In this document: piece after piece, positions 1 to 5,734 of the stretch | Numbering within the stretch: position 1 is the stretch's first letter | Layout: every line of letters begins with the position of its first letter | NCBI GenBank assembly: GCA_020854925.1 | Contig: JAHKLV010000029.1 | Coordinates: 1 to 9,279 of the forward strand | Source: Candidatus Methanofastidiosia archaeon | Lineage (GTDB): Archaea; Methanobacteriota_B; Thermococci; Methanofastidiosales; NM3 | Direction: 5' to 3' | DNA length: 9,279 nt | The notes under the pieces: generated by a model | Seen by the model: only the letters and a program-made list of their open reading frames with translations | Databases searched by the model: none | Told to the model about the DNA's origin: nothing | Made by a program: the position numbers and the translations under genes

Positions 1-265
1 AGAAGTCGCAAGAAAGGTTGCATCCGAACGTGCCGAGGGAATACACCCGTGACCCGGGACGGAAGTGGTAGAGCGGCTTTTTTTCGACGGGGTCGAGGGC
101 GGCGGCCGTGACCGCGCCGTAGTTGTACGAGACAAGCGTCCCCCGCTCCGACCCGCGCGCCCGGCATACGCCGCGCTCACCGGGCATAAGCACACAGTCG
201 TGAGGGCACAAGAGGCACTGCACCGAGCCGTCTGGCCGGGGGGCAGCGTAGCGGGCTTCATGCAT
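1..265 (-). CDS. amrS: AmmeMemoRadiSam system radical SAM enzyme, N-terminal part (runs off left edge)
   Basis: Reading the minus strand from the ATG at 265-263 gives 88 residues with no stop before the window edge. The start reads MHEARYAAP. It is followed by QCLLCPHDCVL, a small Cys-rich motif, then GERGVCRAR, then DPVEKKPLYHFRPGS and GTFGCNLSCDF. This is the characteristic N-terminus of the AmrS family, formerly called pyruvate formate-lyase activating enzyme homologues. It includes the extra N-terminal cysteines and the beginning of the radical SAM CxxxCxxC cluster motif; the window ends just before its third cysteine. Radical SAM enzymes of this family use S-adenosylmethionine and a [4Fe-4S] cluster, and they occur with AMMECR1 and Memo-type partners. 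The in vivo substrate is not settled, and no partner gene is visible here. The start is supported by a TATA box about 25 bp upstream, which implies a leaderless mRNA. Family call is confident; the physiological role is not. Confidence 0.9.
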   Translation of the reverse strand, partial: MHEARYAAPRPDGSVQCLLCPHDCVLMPGERGVCRARGSERGTLVSYNYGAVTAAALDPVEKKPLYHFRPGSRVYSLGTFGCNLSCDF

Positions 266-285
266 GAAGCGCCTATATGTATTAG

Positions 286-297
286 AAATATAAAAGG
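286..297 (-). promoter_or_regulatory. Archaeal TATA box of amrS, leaderless
   Basis: The minus strand reads CCTTTTATATTT here. The TATA centre lies about 26 bp upstream of the amrS ATG at 265, so predicted transcription starts at or next to the start codon. There is no Shine-Dalgarno sequence between the box and the ATG. Assignment is by position and sequence only. Confidence 0.6.
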
Positions 298-310
298 GAT
301 GTGATAATAA

Positions 311-338
311 AGGGAAAAAAGAGGGGGATCGCTTCCCC
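311..338 (-). terminator. Hairpin plus T-tract after the DUF1102-like gene
   Basis: On the minus strand, directly after the TAA of the 341-823 gene, GGGGA and TCCCC (plus positions 334-338 and 324-328) form a 5-bp stem with a 5-nt loop. CTCTTTTTT follows at 315-322. Archaeal termination mainly needs the oligo-T run, which is present. Confidence 0.65.
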
Positions 339-340
339 GC

Positions 341-823
341 TTATGCCTCGGCAAGAAGCGTTATCGAGGTGAGGATGTTGTCGCCCTGGCTCATCTCGTC
401 CGTGGTGACGGTGAAGGACACCGTGTAGGACTCGCCCTTGGGAACGGATACCCCTGACTCGATGTCGCCAAACGAGATGGCGCCGGTGTTCCCGCCCGTC
501 TTGGAGAGCGTGACCGTGACGTCCTGGGTGCCGTTGTTCACGATGACAAAGACATCGCTAAAGACGGTGATGGCGTCGACGTTGACACCGGTACCGTCAA
601 CGCGGGCGAAGTCGAGGAAGAGCGCGCCGTCGGTGTCGTAGTCGACGTAGGCGCCGTTGGGGCCATCGAATGGTTCGAGGGTAAGGAGCGCCGACGCGTC
701 GCCGGCGACGTAGATCTCTGCGGTGCGCTGCGCCTCGATCGAGGTAAAGGCGCCGGTGGAGACGGCGATGAGAGCTGCCGCGAGCACGGCAAGCACGGGT
801 ATGAGCTTTTTCATCAGTGACAT
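341..823 (-). CDS. Secreted DUF1102 / camelysin-like beta-sandwich protein
   Basis: This is a 160-residue protein with a cleavable-looking signal peptide. Lysines at 5-6 are followed by the hydrophobic stretch 7-21, then TGAFTSIEAQR, with probable cleavage after about A31. The mature part is acidic, rich in Thr/Val/Ser and cysteine-free. It begins TAEIYVAGDASALLTLEP, resembling the archaeal DUF1102 family, whose members share a TasA/camelysin-like pattern (short signal peptide, GAFTS-type junction, V-A-x-D-x-x-A-L-L-x-L at the mature start). The rest reads as alternating beta strands (FVIVNNGTQDVTVTLSK; SYTVSFTVTT). A GGAGG lies 8 nt upstream of the ATG at 823; the ATG at 814 (M4) is an alternative without its own RBS. 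The gene is monocistronic, with its own TATA box and terminator. Role is inferred as an exported surface or fibre-like subunit. No SipW-type peptidase gene is in view. Confidence 0.72.
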   Translation of the reverse strand: MSLMKKLIPVLAVLAAALIAVSTGAFTSIEAQRTAEIYVAGDASALLTLEPFDGPNGAYVDYDTDGALFLDFARVDGTGVNVDAITVFSDVFVIVNNGTQDVTVTLSKTGGNTGAISFGDIESGVSVPKGESYTVSFTVTTDEMSQGDNILTSITLLAEA

Positions 824-849
824 GGTGTGTTCCTCCGATTCTATCGCTT

Positions 850-865
850 CCCGGATGCTCCCGGG
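850..865 (-). other. Short hairpin in the predicted 5' UTR of the DUF1102-like gene
   Basis: CCCGG and CCGGG form a 5-bp inverted repeat with a 6-nt loop, between the predicted transcription start (about 868) and the GGAGG ribosome binding site. It may be an mRNA-stabilising leader structure or chance. Confidence 0.25.
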
Positions 866-886
866 TCTGTACGATGGGTAGTCGCA

Positions 887-903
887 CCCCCTTTAAAAAG
901 AAA
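887..903 (-). promoter_or_regulatory. TATA box of the DUF1102-like gene
   Basis: The minus strand reads TTTTCTTTTTAAAGGGGG, an AT-rich box in an otherwise GC-rich stretch. It predicts a start near 868 and a leader of about 45 nt ending in the GGAGG RBS at about 832-836. The match to TTTATA is imperfect. Confidence 0.45.
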
Positions 904-943
904 ACGAACGCGACGTAAGGAACACCGTTTCGTAACTGCGGTA

Positions 944-980
944 CACAAAAGAAGGAAAGAAGGACGGCGTACCGCCGCCC
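944..980 (-). terminator. Strong hairpin-U-tract terminator of the lipid reductase operon
   Basis: The minus-strand RNA directly after the TGA at 981-983 folds GGGCGGCG-GUA-CGCCGUCC, an 8-bp stem with one G-U pair and a 3-nt loop. It is followed by a pyrimidine stretch rich in T (TTCTTTCCTTCTTTTGTG, 944-961). It ends the operon 3281-981. Confidence 0.75.
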
Positions 981-2174
981 TCAGGTGAGGAAGGTCCGAA
1001 ACTTGAGAAGGAGCTTCATGTTGGTCTTTGCCACGGCCTTGAGGAGCTCGAGCTCGCTGATGCTTTCAAACCCGCACTTTCCCAGCGCCGTGGCGGCATC
1101 GTCGAGCTCGGCGTCCGACATGGAGGTAAGCACCTGCTGCGCCTTGTAGAAGAGCTCGAGGCGCTTGCCGAACGACGCCTGCCACTCGTCCTGGTAGGCT
1201 GCCAGCGCCGCGCGGTCCGTCCTGCCTTCTGCCACGGCCTTTGCCGCCGCCATACCTGCGTACTTGCCCGACTCGATGGCGGTGGCGATGCCGCCGCCCG
1301 TGAGCGGATTGACCACGCGCGCCGCATCGCCGACGAGGAGCAGATTGTCTGCAAACGTTTCCTTGAGCGGACGGCACACCGGCACGCCCCCGGCGTTGAT
1401 CTCGACGACGCGCGCGCCCTTCATGCGGTCCGAGGCGAGGAACGCGTCAAGATAGTCCTTGGCGTGGCGGTCGGTGAGCGACGGGATGATGCCGATGCCG
1501 ACGTTCGCCTTGCTCTCCCCCTTGGGGAAGACCCAGACATAGCCGCCCGGCGCGACGTCCTTGCCGAAGTAGAACTCGATGGCGCCGTCAAGCGAGACGT
1601 TGGTCATCTCGTACTGCACGCACGACTCCATGTGCTTGAGGGGCACCACCGTCTTGACGCCGAAGTACGGCCCCACCCGCGAGGCGACGCCGTCGGCGGC
1701 GATGATGACCTTCGCGTCGATGACGACGTCCTGTCCGAAGTGGCGGGCATGCGCCCGCACGAGCCCGCCCTCGAGCCGCTCGCCGGAGACGAACCGGGTC
1801 TTGAGGCGGAGCTCTGCGCCGGCGTCCGCGGCCATGGTGGCAAGATCCTTGTCAAAGACCTTGCGGTCGAGCACGTAGCCGAACTTCATCTTCGAGACGC
1901 GCTCGTCGTCAAGGTTCACAACGATGTTCGAAGGAGAGACGAGCCTGACGTGCGCCACCTTCCACGTTATCCAGCGGTCCTTGGGGGCAGAAAGCCCCAG
2001 ATGCGCGAGAATCCCTTCCGAGACCGCCTCGGCGCACTGGACGGGCGTCCCTATCTCGGCACGCTTGTCGATGGCGATGACACGCGCCCCCGCCTCGGCA
2101 GCGAAGCGCGCGGCGGTGGACCCGCCCGGCCCCAGGCCGACGACGAGCACGTCACAGGTGAGGTGCTCACTCAT
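981..2174 (-). CDS. Digeranylgeranylglycerophospholipid reductase (geranylgeranyl reductase family flavoprotein)
   Basis: This 397-residue protein has the usual length for the archaeal family. It reduces double bonds of geranylgeranyl chains in archaeal ether lipids, using FAD and an electron donor such as ferredoxin. An N-terminal Rossmann motif is seen at 9-37 (VVGLGPGGSTAARF, then the acidic IDKR end of strand 2). PVQCAE at 44-49 carries the conserved cysteine at 47, an active-site position in known reductases. The DRKVFD segment lies at 103-108. The family signature P-x-x-Y-x-W-x-F-P is at 209-217 (PGGYVWVFP). The second FAD motif, GDAARVVNPLTGGGI, is at 282-296. A helical C-terminus follows. 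The ATG at 2174 sits inside the end of the ferredoxin gene (ATGAGTGA overlap), so translation is probably coupled. A fully membrane-free sequence fits a peripheral enzyme. The adjacent ferredoxin supports ferredoxin as electron donor. Other prenyl reductase substrates, for example quinone side chains, cannot be excluded. Confidence 0.92.
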   Translation of the reverse strand: MSEHLTCDVLVVGLGPGGSTAARFAAEAGARVIAIDKRAEIGTPVQCAEAVSEGILAHLGLSAPKDRWITWKVAHVRLVSPSNIVVNLDDERVSKMKFGYVLDRKVFDKDLATMAADAGAELRLKTRFVSGERLEGGLVRAHARHFGQDVVIDAKVIIAADGVASRVGPYFGVKTVVPLKHMESCVQYEMTNVSLDGAIEFYFGKDVAPGGYVWVFPKGESKANVGIGIIPSLTDRHAKDYLDAFLASDRMKGARVVEINAGGVPVCRPLKETFADNLLLVGDAARVVNPLTGGGIATAIESGKYAGMAAAKAVAEGRTDRAALAAYQDEWQASFGKRLELFYKAQQVLTSMSDAELDDAATALGKCGFESISELELLKAVAKTNMKLLLKFRTFLT

Positions 2175-2325
2175 ACAAGGCCCCCATGGGGCACGCCCTG
2201 GCGCACAAGCCGCAGGGGGTGCATTTCGTAAGAATGATGTCCATCTCCGTCACCTCGATGGCTCCCGACGGGCAGACGGCGGCGCACGTCTGGCACAGCA
2301 TGCAAAGCTCCTTGTTCACGTTCAT
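2167..2325 (-). CDS. Small 2[4Fe-4S] ferredoxin, probable electron donor to the lipid reductase
   Basis: A 52-residue protein is read from the ATG at 2325-2323 to the TGA at 2169-2167. It contains two complete CxxCxxCxxxCP motifs: C8-M-L-C11-Q-T-C14-A-A-V-C18-P and C35-T-P-C38-G-L-C41-A-R-A-C45-P. It is therefore a bacterial-type dicluster ferredoxin in near-minimal form. A GGAGG sits 9 nt upstream of the ATG and overlaps the end of the preceding gene, whose TGA is only 5 nt away. Its own stop overlaps the start of the reductase by 8 nt. In Methanosarcina acetivorans a ferredoxin encoded beside geranylgeranyl reductase has been reported to be needed for full lipid saturation; the same arrangement here supports that role. 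The electron source for the ferredoxin is not visible. Confidence 0.93.
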   Translation of the reverse strand: MNVNKELCMLCQTCAAVCPSGAIEVTEMDIILTKCTPCGLCARACPMGALYE

Positions 2326-2330
2326 GCGCG

Positions 2331-3281
2331 TCACCCTCCGAGGAAGGAACCCATGTCCCAGAGGTCTTCAAGCCCCTCCCCCTCGGGGAAGGTCATCAGC
2401 AGGGAGACGACGGCCCCGTCACGGGAAAGCGCAATGCCCTCCTCCCCGGCGAGCCCGATGAACATGTTGAGCAGGAAGGCGGCGCCCGAGGCGTTCGAGG
2501 CGCTGTCAAAGCGCATGAGCATGCGCATCTCGCCCCGGGAGACGTCAAGGCCCATGCCCACGCATTCGAGACCCTCCATCTCCTCGCCGAACCCGAGGGC
2601 GTCGGACCCCTCGCCCGCCGCGACGGCCGAGACGTAGGCGGCAAGCGGGTAGGCGGCAAGCGCGCGCCTCATGTCATGGTACCGCGTGTCGCCGGAGAGG
2701 GTTGCCACCTCGCCCAGAGATGCGCCGATGCTTTCAGAAAGCGCCGGCTCGTCACCAAGGACGCAGAAGGGCCCCGACCAGTAGTAGCGCACGGAGTCAT
2801 CCAAGGCATAGAGGTCGACGCCCCGGTACGACCCGGCAGATGCATCGCCGTAGGCGGCGGCAAGGGCGTCGCGAAACGCTTCGCGGTCCCTGGGGCGGAC
2901 CACCACGGCCATGGACTCGGCCCCGTCGCCGGCAACGCCGAAGAAGAGCAGCTCATCGGCATGCTCGGCAAGGAGCGCCATGGGGGCGGCGTCCTCGCCA
3001 AAGGGGCTTTCGCCGGAAAAGAGCGGGCTTGAAAGGAGCGCGCCGTCAAGCGACAGGACGTAGGCGGCGGAGCGCGGCACGAGGCCTTCCGCCTCCGTGG
3101 TATCCGCCGTGGCGTACAGCGCCGCAAAGAGCGCAATGAAAAGGATAAGGACAAGGGCGCCTGCGTACTTCATGGCCCCCGCGGGGGCGCGTGGCGCATC
3201 GGACGGCTTTCTGAGATACCCGCAGTGCGGGCACATGCCGACGGTGGAGGGCATGACCCTTCCGCAACTTGGACACTTCAC
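2331..3281 (-). CDS. Zinc-ribbon, single-span membrane protein with a DUF3352-like extracytoplasmic domain
   Basis: This 316-residue protein starts with GTG at 3281 (GTG AAG TGT CCA). GGTGAT stands just upstream, complementing the 16S rRNA tail. Residues 3-20 form a short zinc ribbon, C3-P-S-C6 and C17-P-H-C20. A Pro/Ala linker follows, and then one hydrophobic helix at about 39-58. Residues 65-316 are acidic and Ala/Gly rich. They resemble DUF3352-type proteins: VPRSAAYVLSLDG at the domain start, YRGVDLYALDD, GPFCVLGDEPALSESIGA, then a 'TRYHDMRRAL..YPLAAYVSAV' segment. The function of that family is unknown. The Cys4 ribbon is predicted on the cytoplasmic side and the large domain outside. 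It heads the operon with the ferredoxin and the lipid reductase, so a role linked to the envelope is possible but unproven. The DUF3352 call rests on pattern memory and needs a profile search. Confidence 0.75.
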   Translation of the reverse strand: MKCPSCGRVMPSTVGMCPHCGYLRKPSDAPRAPAGAMKYAGALVLILFIALFAALYATADTTEAEGLVPRSAAYVLSLDGALLSSPLFSGESPFGEDAAPMALLAEHADELLFFGVAGDGAESMAVVVRPRDREAFRDALAAAYGDASAGSYRGVDLYALDDSVRYYWSGPFCVLGDEPALSESIGASLGEVATLSGDTRYHDMRRALAAYPLAAYVSAVAAGEGSDALGFGEEMEGLECVGMGLDVSRGEMRMLMRFDSASNASGAAFLLNMFIGLAGEEGIALSRDGAVVSLLMTFPEGEGLEDLWDMGSFLGG

Positions 3282-3315
3282 TGCATCACCTTACAGGGAT
3301 TCTCCCGGGGAGGGC

Positions 3316-3327
3316 TTTTATACTTTA
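3316..3327 (-). promoter_or_regulatory. TATA box of the zinc-ribbon/ferredoxin/lipid reductase operon
   Basis: The minus strand reads TAAAGTATAAAA, centred about 40 bp upstream of the GTG start at 3281. A start near 3294 leaves a short leader that just contains the GGTGAT ribosome binding site. It lies back to back with the promoter of the plus-strand uracil phosphoribosyltransferase gene. Confidence 0.6.
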
Positions 3328-3360
3328 TGGTGCTGGCGCCATCGAAAGAAAACCCAAACA

Positions 3361-3372
3361 TTTTTTAACATA
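3361..3372 (+). promoter_or_regulatory. Candidate TATA box of upp, leaderless
   Basis: TTTTTTAACATA lies about 28 bp upstream of the ATG at 3394. No Shine-Dalgarno sequence precedes that ATG, so transcription probably starts at or within a few bases of the start codon. Confidence 0.45.
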
Positions 3373-3393
3373 ATTTTGATAACACGGCTTTCG

Positions 3394-4062
3394 ATGAATG
3401 ATGTTATCGTCCTCGAAAATCCCCTTCTCAAGAGCATCCTCGGCACGCTGCGGGAACGGGCCACAGACTCAACCGACTTCCGGCTCAACCTCCGGATAGC
3501 GGGCTACCTCATGACCTACGAGATCATCGGCAGGGAATGCGGGACCCGGCCCGTGCCCGTACAGACCGTCTTTCAGGACATCGAGGGGGAGAAGGTGCGC
3601 GAGCACATCCTCCAGGTCATCGTCATGCGCGCCGGCCTGCCCTTCACCGAGGGTGGCTCCCGCCTCCTCGACGAGGCGCACACGTCCCGTGACATCGGCG
3701 TCGTCGATGCCCGGCGCATCGAGCGGGGCGGCCTTGACATGGAGATCGAGATAAGCTCGTACAAGGTGCCGGAAATCCAGGACGGAAGCATCGTTGTCAT
3801 CTACGACCCCATGATGGCCACCGCCTCGACGCTCGTGGAGGTCATCGGGCGGCTCAAGGGCAAGGAGCGCGCACGCCGGATAATCGTCTGCTCCATCCTG
3901 GCGACACCCTACGGCATCAGGGCGCTGCGCACCGCCTTCGGGAAGGAGCTCCACATCTACACGCTCTCCATCGACGGGGGAGGGCGCGACGGCCTCGACG
4001 AGAACGGGTATATCGTCCCCGGCCTGGGGGACTGCGGCGACCGTGCCTTTGGCGCGTACTAA
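3394..4062 (+). CDS. upp: Uracil phosphoribosyltransferase
   Basis: Taking the ATG at 3394 gives 222 residues, the normal length for the family; longer in-frame starts would run back through the opposite promoter. The enzyme salvages uracil: uracil + PRPP gives UMP + diphosphate, in the cytoplasm. Residues 76-83 (IVMRAGLP) correspond to the conserved 'RAG' segment. VVIYDPMMATAST at 134-146 is the PRPP-binding loop in the ATAST form typical of archaeal members, where bacteria have ATGGS/T. GYIVPGLGDCGDRAFG at 205-220 is the C-terminal uracil-binding signature. No RBS precedes the start, fitting a leaderless message. It ends with tandem stops (TAA TAG). No neighbour belongs to pyrimidine metabolism, so it appears to be a single-gene unit. 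Archaeal UPRTases studied elsewhere are allosterically controlled by nucleotides; nothing in this sequence tests that. Confidence 0.93.
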   Translation: MNDVIVLENPLLKSILGTLRERATDSTDFRLNLRIAGYLMTYEIIGRECGTRPVPVQTVFQDIEGEKVREHILQVIVMRAGLPFTEGGSRLLDEAHTSRDIGVVDARRIERGGLDMEIEISSYKVPEIQDGSIVVIYDPMMATASTLVEVIGRLKGKERARRIIVCSILATPYGIRALRTAFGKELHIYTLSIDGGGRDGLDENGYIVPGLGDCGDRAFGAY

Positions 4063-4095
4063 TAGGGCGGCAGCGCTGGGGTGCGCAAGCTCTCG

Positions 4096-4112
4096 TACTT
4101 ACACCGTAAGTA
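4096..4112. repeat. Short perfect inverted repeat between upp and glnA
   Basis: TACTTAC-ACC-GTAAGTA is a 7-bp stem with a 3-nt loop, 34 bp after the upp stop. It may mark the 3' end of the upp mRNA, but on the plus strand it is followed by an A-rich, not T-rich, stretch. Its role is therefore uncertain. Confidence 0.35.
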
Positions 4113-4162
4113 AATATAATAAGAGAAAAAGAGGGGTAAGGGGGGAAATGGCGACCCCCCTT
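4113..4162 (-). terminator. Hairpin and T-rich terminator of glnA
   Basis: Downstream of the glnA TGA (4188-4186), the minus strand carries AAGGGGGG...CCCCCCTT with an internal 9-nt loop (4138-4162, 8-bp stem). It is followed by CCCCTCTTTTTCTCTTATT (to about 4118). Confidence 0.7.
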
Positions 4163-4185
4163 GTCACGTGTGGTCGGCGGCGCCT

Positions 4186-5511
4186 TCAGACATTGAGCAG
4201 CCGGTCGAACTCCCACGGGGACACCGTGATGCTGTAGTCCTGCCACTCAAGCTTCTTGACGCGCATGAAGGCCTTGTAGGCCATGGTGCCCAGCGCCTTT
4301 TGCATCTCAAGGTCTGCTTCCAGTGCGGCGAGCGCCTCGAGGAGGGTTCCGGGGAGCGACTGGAGACCGCTTGACGCGCGGCGCTCGTCGTCGAACTTGT
4401 AGATGTTTTCCTCCACGGACACGCCGGGGTCTATCTTGTTCTTGATGCCGTCGATGCCGGCGGACAGCATGACCGCGAAGGCGAGGTACGGGTTGCACGA
4501 CGAGTCGGGCGAGCGCAGCTCGAGGCGGCGCGTCTTCTCGTTGGCCGACGGTATGCGCACGAGCGACGACCTGTTGCGGTACCCCCATGAGATGTAGACC
4601 GGCGCCTCATAGCCCGGCACGAGCCGCTTGTAGGAGTTCACCGTGGGATTCGAGACCGCGGTGATTGCCGGCGCGTGCTTGAGAAGGCTGTTGATGTAGT
4701 ACAGGGCCGTCTGGGAGAGCTCCCCGTCCTCGGAGAAGATGTTTTTCTTCTTCTTCGTGTCATAGAGCGACTGGTTCGTGTGCATGCCGTTTCCTGCCTT
4801 GCCCGTGAAGGGCTTGGGCATGAACGTCGCCACGGTGTCGTAGAGGCTGCGGGCTATCATCTTCACGATTATCTTGTACGTGATGACGTTGTCGGCCGCC
4901 ATGAGGGCGTCGCCGAACTTGAAGTCTATCTCATGCTGGCCGGCGCCCACCTCGTGGTGCTCCACCTCGAAGTCGATGCCCATGTCTATCATGGCCAGCG
5001 CGCTGTCCTTGCGGACGTCCTCTGCCATGTCGAGCGGGGAGTAGTCGAAGTAGCCGCCCGTGTCGTGGGGCACGTAGCCTGCCTCGGTCTTCTTCAGGAG
5101 ATAGAACTCGAGCTCGGGGCCGACGTTAAAGACGATGTCCTCGCCCAGGGTCTCCTTCATGTACGCGATGGAGCGCTTGAGCACGTAGCGGGGATCGCCC
5201 GCAAAGGGGGCCTTCCCGTCGTTTTCGTACACGTCACAGATGATCCTTCCCGTGTGCTTGGTGCCGGTCGACCAGGGGAGCACCGCGAAGGTTGAAAGGT
5301 CGGGGCGCAGCATCATGTCCGACTCCTGGATGCGGCCGTAACCCTCCACGGACGAGCCGTCAAACATAATACCGTCCTCGAGGACGTCCTCAAGATTCTT
5401 TGAGGGTATTGCCATGTTTTTTACCGTGCCGTTGATGTCAACGAACTGCAGCCGGAGAAATCTCACGTTCTCCTTGCCTATTGCTTCGAACACTGTTTCA
5501 CTTGGGTCCAC
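4186..5511 (-). CDS. glnA: Glutamine synthetase, type I-alpha
   Basis: This 441-residue enzyme makes glutamine from glutamate, ammonia and ATP; GSI forms dodecamers. It starts with GTG at 5511, preceded by GGTGAT. Visible landmarks are FDGSSVEGY (50-58, the Asp loop), GPELEF (131-136, metal-binding glutamates), EVEHHEVGAGQHEID (182-196), GNGMH (240-244, catalytic His region), NPTVNSYKRLVPGYEAPVY (288-306), NRSSLVRIP (313-321) and ELRSPD (331-336). Length and the NIYKFDDERR stretch, in place of the NLYDLPPEE adenylylation site, make it GSI-alpha. So does Arg60, which matches the feedback-control arginine of Bacillus GSI-alpha. It is therefore probably feedback-inhibited by glutamine rather than adenylylated. 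The usual H-x-H after GxGM reads H244-T-N246. The gene is transcribed alone, divergently from a winged-helix regulator. Confidence 0.95.
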   Translation of the reverse strand: MDPSETVFEAIGKENVRFLRLQFVDINGTVKNMAIPSKNLEDVLEDGIMFDGSSVEGYGRIQESDMMLRPDLSTFAVLPWSTGTKHTGRIICDVYENDGKAPFAGDPRYVLKRSIAYMKETLGEDIVFNVGPELEFYLLKKTEAGYVPHDTGGYFDYSPLDMAEDVRKDSALAMIDMGIDFEVEHHEVGAGQHEIDFKFGDALMAADNVITYKIIVKMIARSLYDTVATFMPKPFTGKAGNGMHTNQSLYDTKKKKNIFSEDGELSQTALYYINSLLKHAPAITAVSNPTVNSYKRLVPGYEAPVYISWGYRNRSSLVRIPSANEKTRRLELRSPDSSCNPYLAFAVMLSAGIDGIKNKIDPGVSVEENIYKFDDERRASSGLQSLPGTLLEALAALEADLEMQKALGTMAYKAFMRVKKLEWQDYSITVSPWEFDRLLNV

Positions 5512-5552
5512 AATATCACCACGCTGTGTTTGGAGACTGTTAAATTGTGTAT

Positions 5553-5567
5553 ATTTATAAAGTTTTC
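5553..5567 (-). promoter_or_regulatory. BRE/TATA promoter of glnA
   Basis: The minus strand reads GAAAACTTTATAAAT, an A-rich BRE followed by a good TATA box, 42-50 bp before the GTG start. Predicted transcription starts near 5530, giving a leader of about 20 nt that contains the GGTGAT RBS. Confidence 0.7.
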
Positions 5568-5635
5568 TATCTACAAATGGTCACTAGAAAGTAATTTTAG
5601 TGTATGAGTGTTAATTCATGTGCGGTTGTTGCCGG

Positions 5636-5652
5636 TATTGATGAGTAATACT
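5636..5652 (+). promoter_or_regulatory. Shared dyad motif (copy 3) between glnA and the winged-helix gene
   Basis: TATTGATGAGTAATACT differs at one of 17 positions from TATTGATGAGCAATACT, found twice on the minus strand at 8601-8617 and 8790-8806. The form is TATTG-N5-(C/T)AATA, a hyphenated dyad as expected for a dimeric DNA-binding protein. It lies about 70 bp upstream of the glnA TATA box and about 27 bp upstream of the TATA box of the 5735 gene, so it could control either or both. Binding protein unknown; the neighbouring winged-helix protein is one candidate. Confidence 0.5.
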
Positions 5653-5654
5653 GC

Positions 5655-5664
5655 ATGATATCAT
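5655..5664. repeat. 10-bp perfect palindrome upstream of the winged-helix gene
   Basis: ATGATATCAT lies just downstream of the shared dyad and 14 bp upstream of the TATA box of the 5735 operon. It is a possible second operator or chance in AT-rich DNA. Confidence 0.25.
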
Positions 5665-5670
5665 CCAATA

Positions 5671-5686
5671 AAAAATTCTATAAAGA
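5671..5686 (+). promoter_or_regulatory. BRE/TATA promoter of the winged-helix/surface protein operon
   Basis: AAAAATTCTATAAAGA gives an A-rich BRE and the box CTATAAAG (5678-5685). A start near 5707 is predicted, falling in the palindrome TATACGTATA (5700-5709), which could be an autoregulatory site. GGTGGT, 4 nt upstream of the ATG, is the RBS. Confidence 0.55.
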
Positions 5687-5734
5687 TAGAGATACGCCAT
5701 ATACGTATACACTCAGTATTGAAACGGTGGTCAT

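Noticed and set aside
65..304. Open 79-codon frame on the plus strand
   Set aside because: It lies opposite the clearly recognisable amrS coding sequence, has no promoter or RBS, and its translation is Arg/Ala-rich low-complexity shadow.
1464..2231. Long (255-codon) plus-strand frame opposite the lipid reductase
   Set aside because: It is antisense to a gene with all family motifs. Long antisense frames are common in GC-rich DNA, and the translation has no recognisable domain.
2171..2371. 66-codon minus-strand frame in the ferredoxin region
   Set aside because: It is the wrong frame: the adjacent frame encodes the ferredoxin with both complete cysteine motifs and an RBS.
4675..5295. 206-codon plus-strand frame opposite glnA
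   Set aside because: It is a shadow of the glutamine synthetase codon pattern, with no RBS or promoter.
5636..5652. NrpR-type nitrogen operator controlling glnA
   Set aside because: The methanogen NrpR sites have GGAA-N6-TTCC or GGTA-N6-TACC form; the dyad here is TATTG-N5-(C/T)AATA, so a different regulator is more likely.
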